Source: Chitinophagales bacterium (lineage in GTDB: Bacteria > Bacteroidota > Bacteroidia > Chitinophagales > Chitinophagaceae). Taken from it: a stretch of DNA of 64,000 nucleotides. The translations under genes were made by a program, and so were the position numbers. The stretch is taken from assembly GCA_013298665.1 (NCBI GenBank), contig JAAFIK010000014.1, positions 1-64,000 on the forward strand, read 5' to 3'. Each line of letters starts with the position of its first letter. Position 1 is the stretch's first letter. Below are positions 62,334 through 64,000 of the stretch, piece by piece. Below the pieces are notes generated by a model. That model worked only from the letters and a program-made list of their open reading frames with translations. It was not told where the DNA came from and did no database searches.

Positions 62334-63289
62334 GGGCGCAAAGCCATACGCGTGAGTTATCCGCCGAAGTGCATTTGTCGCACCGGCAGTTTATACTGCC
62401 ATTGTTTGCGGAAGAAGGGATGACGGCCAATCGCAGTATTAACGGTTTACCGGGTGTTGAGGTATATGCAGAATCCCTGCTCAGGGCGGCCATTGAAGAA
62501 GCGATGAACAAGGGTATTAATAAATTTTTGTTATTCCCGATACCCGCTGCAAAGCGGGAAGGCAATTTTGATTTTTCTTTTGCTGCCAGGCTGGTACAGG
62601 TAGTAAAGCAGAGGTTTGGGGATGCCATCTGGCTGGCGGTTGATCTTTGTCTTTGCAGCTATACAACACATGGACACTGTGGTGTGCTGAATACGCATGA
62701 AGACCGGTTGCTTAATCATGAAACCGTTCCTGTACTGGTTCGTTACGCACTGGAACTGGCTGATGCAGGTGCTGACTGCATTGCCCCGAGTGATATGATG
62801 GATGGGCGTATTGGAGCCATCCGTAAGGCGCTGAATAAAGATGGATTTGATGAGGTGGTCATCATGAGTTATGCAGCAAAATTCAGTTCGCAATGGTATG
62901 GCCCTTTCCGCGATGCCTGTCATTCAGCACCACAAGCTGCTGCTTTAATGCATCGGAAGAGTTACCAGATTTCTCCCTTTCATCCCGGCGATGCCATTGC
63001 GAGCAGTTTGCGCGATGAGGCAGAAGGCGCCGATATACTGATGGTGAAACCGGCCGGCCTCTATACTGATGTTATCGCTTCACTCCGGGCGGCCAGCAGA
63101 AAACCGATTGCCGCCTATCATGTGAGTGGAGAGTATGCAGCGATTGAAGCTTTAGCTGCACAGGGCTTGCTTGAGAGAGCGGCAGCGCATATTGAAGTAT
63201 GGGCTGCCCTTCGCAGGAGCGGAGCAGGAATCATTATTTCATATGCCGCCATTCACGCGCAGCATTGGATAGCCGTGATGGAAATGTAG
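62294..63289 (+). CDS. hemB: Porphobilinogen synthase
   Basis: Condenses two 5-aminolevulinates to porphobilinogen. The ATG at 62294 (MEKETYPLTHRRIRAQ) gives 331 residues, the normal length; an upstream ATG would push deep into hemCD. Metal site DLCLCSYTTHGHCG near 116-129 has the three Cys of zinc-type enzymes. Schiff-base lysines lie in YAAKFSSQWYGPFRDA near 195 and MVKPAGLYTDVI near 250. Parts of the sequence are diverged (for example HLSHRQFILPLFAEEG), which suggests a dedicated copy. Confidence 0.93.
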   Translation: MEKETYPLTHRRIRAQSHTRELSAEVHLSHRQFILPLFAEEGMTANRSINGLPGVEVYAESLLRAAIEEAMNKGINKFLLFPIPAAKREGNFDFSFAARLVQVVKQRFGDAIWLAVDLCLCSYTTHGHCGVLNTHEDRLLNHETVPVLVRYALELADAGADCIAPSDMMDGRIGAIRKALNKDGFDEVVIMSYAAKFSSQWYGPFRDACHSAPQAAALMHRKSYQISPFHPGDAIASSLRDEAEGADILMVKPAGLYTDVIASLRAASRKPIAAYHVSGEYAAIEALAAQGLLERAAAHIEVWAALRRSGAGIIISYAAIHAQHWIAVMEM

Positions 63290-63321
63290 GTAAACATAAT
63301 TTCAATTTATACATAATAATT

Positions 63322-64000
63322 ATGCAAACGACAGCAGTACAGCCTAAAAATCAGCTTTACCCCGTTTTTCTGAAATTGGAAAGACTTTCTGTGCTGGTAA
63401 TCGGTGGCGGTCATGTGGCCCGTGAAAAATTGGAGTCACTATTGTCCAATTGCCCGGAAGCAAAAATCACTGTTGTCGCTGCTTTTTTTCGTGAAACCAC
63501 AAGGGACATTATTGCCGGGTACCCCAATTGCGTGGCTGTCGAAAAAGCATTTGACCCTGCCGACCTGGAAGGGAAAGATATCGTAATTGGCGCTACTGAT
63601 GACCGGGAGTTGCACATCAGTATCAAAGCACTCGCTGCGGAGCGGAACATCCTGGCTAATATTGCCGACACCCCGGCACTCTGCGATTTTTACCTTGGCA
63701 GTATTGTGCAGAAAGGGCAACTTAAGATTGCCATTTCAACAAACGGAAAATCGCCAACAGCGGCAAAGCGCATCAAAGAATTGCTGAATGATGCGCTGCC
63801 TGCTGAGGTAGACGAGTTACTTGAGAACCTGCACCAGATCCGGAGCAGCCTGGCAGGCGATTTTTTGGATAAGGTTCAGCGGATGAATGCCATTACCAGA
63901 CCCATGGTTGAGCAGGAGGATGCCCGGAAAGGAAAAAAATGGAAGCGCATTGCTTCTTACTCTACGATGGGTTTTGTACTGATGCTGCTCGGACATTTTG
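63322..64000 (+). CDS. cysG: Precorrin-2 dehydrogenase/ferrochelatase domain protein, cut by window edge
   Basis: Oxidises precorrin-2 to sirohydrochlorin and, in bifunctional members, inserts iron to give siroheme. The ATG at 63322 opens LYPVFLKLERLSVLVIGGGHVAREKL (NAD-binding turn), then GATDDRELH (the Asp region used by CysG), NIADTPALCDFYLGSIV and STNGKSPTAAKRIKELL. After about residue 190, where CysG-N-type domains end, the chain continues with a basic stretch and a hydrophobic segment (MGFVLMLLGHF) and runs off the window, so a fused membrane domain is possible. 226 codons are visible. It lies 32 bp after hemB. Confidence 0.92.
   Translation, partial: MQTTAVQPKNQLYPVFLKLERLSVLVIGGGHVAREKLESLLSNCPEAKITVVAAFFRETTRDIIAGYPNCVAVEKAFDPADLEGKDIVIGATDDRELHISIKALAAERNILANIADTPALCDFYLGSIVQKGQLKIAISTNGKSPTAAKRIKELLNDALPAEVDELLENLHQIRSSLAGDFLDKVQRMNAITRPMVEQEDARKGKKWKRIASYSTMGFVLMLLGHF

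Overview
The window comes from a Bacteroidota chromosome, most likely a member of the Chitinophagales (Chitinophagaceae-like). Four things point there: type IX secretion-style C-terminal sorting modules, LytTR and reg_prop two-component systems, Bacteroidota promoters (-33 TTTG, about 20 nt, -7 TAnnTTTG), and a DUF3810 protein. This is family-level inference; the species was not identified.

Layout. 1-17 kb is a minus-strand surface and signalling region. It holds a LytS-type sensor kinase with its LytTR regulator, four secreted tail-fibre/YadA-like surface proteins plus a truncated copy, a protein with three near-identical 459-bp internal repeats, a TPR histidine kinase with a NarL-type regulator, and paired M23 and M43 secreted peptidases. 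17-40 kb is mostly housekeeping: thioesterases, a TPR protein, a phosphosulfolactate synthase homologue, aroE, an ECF sigma factor with a repeat-bearing anti-sigma candidate, rdgB, ilvE, an S41 protease, yceD-rpmF-plsX, DUF3810, dodecin, trmH, an S9 peptidase, a histidine phosphatase and a flotillin-like protein. 40.3-45 kb is an AT-rich accessory island. It carries two fulvocin C-like cysteine-rich bacteriocin peptides in opposite orientation, a polytopic membrane protein, a decayed IS5-family element and a DUF1573 lipoprotein. 45.2-47.5 kb is an isolated rplK-rplA-rplJ-rplL cassette with no secE-nusG upstream and no rpoB downstream.

47.6-64 kb is a sulfur region. A minus-strand metY-metX-hom operon is preceded by a SAM-I riboswitch with its own promoter and a terminator. 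Divergent from it runs a plus-strand operon, cysH-cysD-cysN-cobA-cysJ-cysI-ALA synthase-hemCD-hemB-cysG(N), which continues off the right edge. It encodes sulfate reduction to sulfide and every step needed to make siroheme, the sulfite reductase cofactor, starting from glycine and succinyl-CoA. The 5-aminolevulinate synthase is the surprise, because Bacteroidota normally make ALA from glutamyl-tRNA. A 17-bp palindrome (CCTACTAA n TTAGTAGG) occurs in front of cysH, between cysH and cysD, and inside a candidate promoter upstream of metY, suggesting one unidentified sulfur regulator for both operons.
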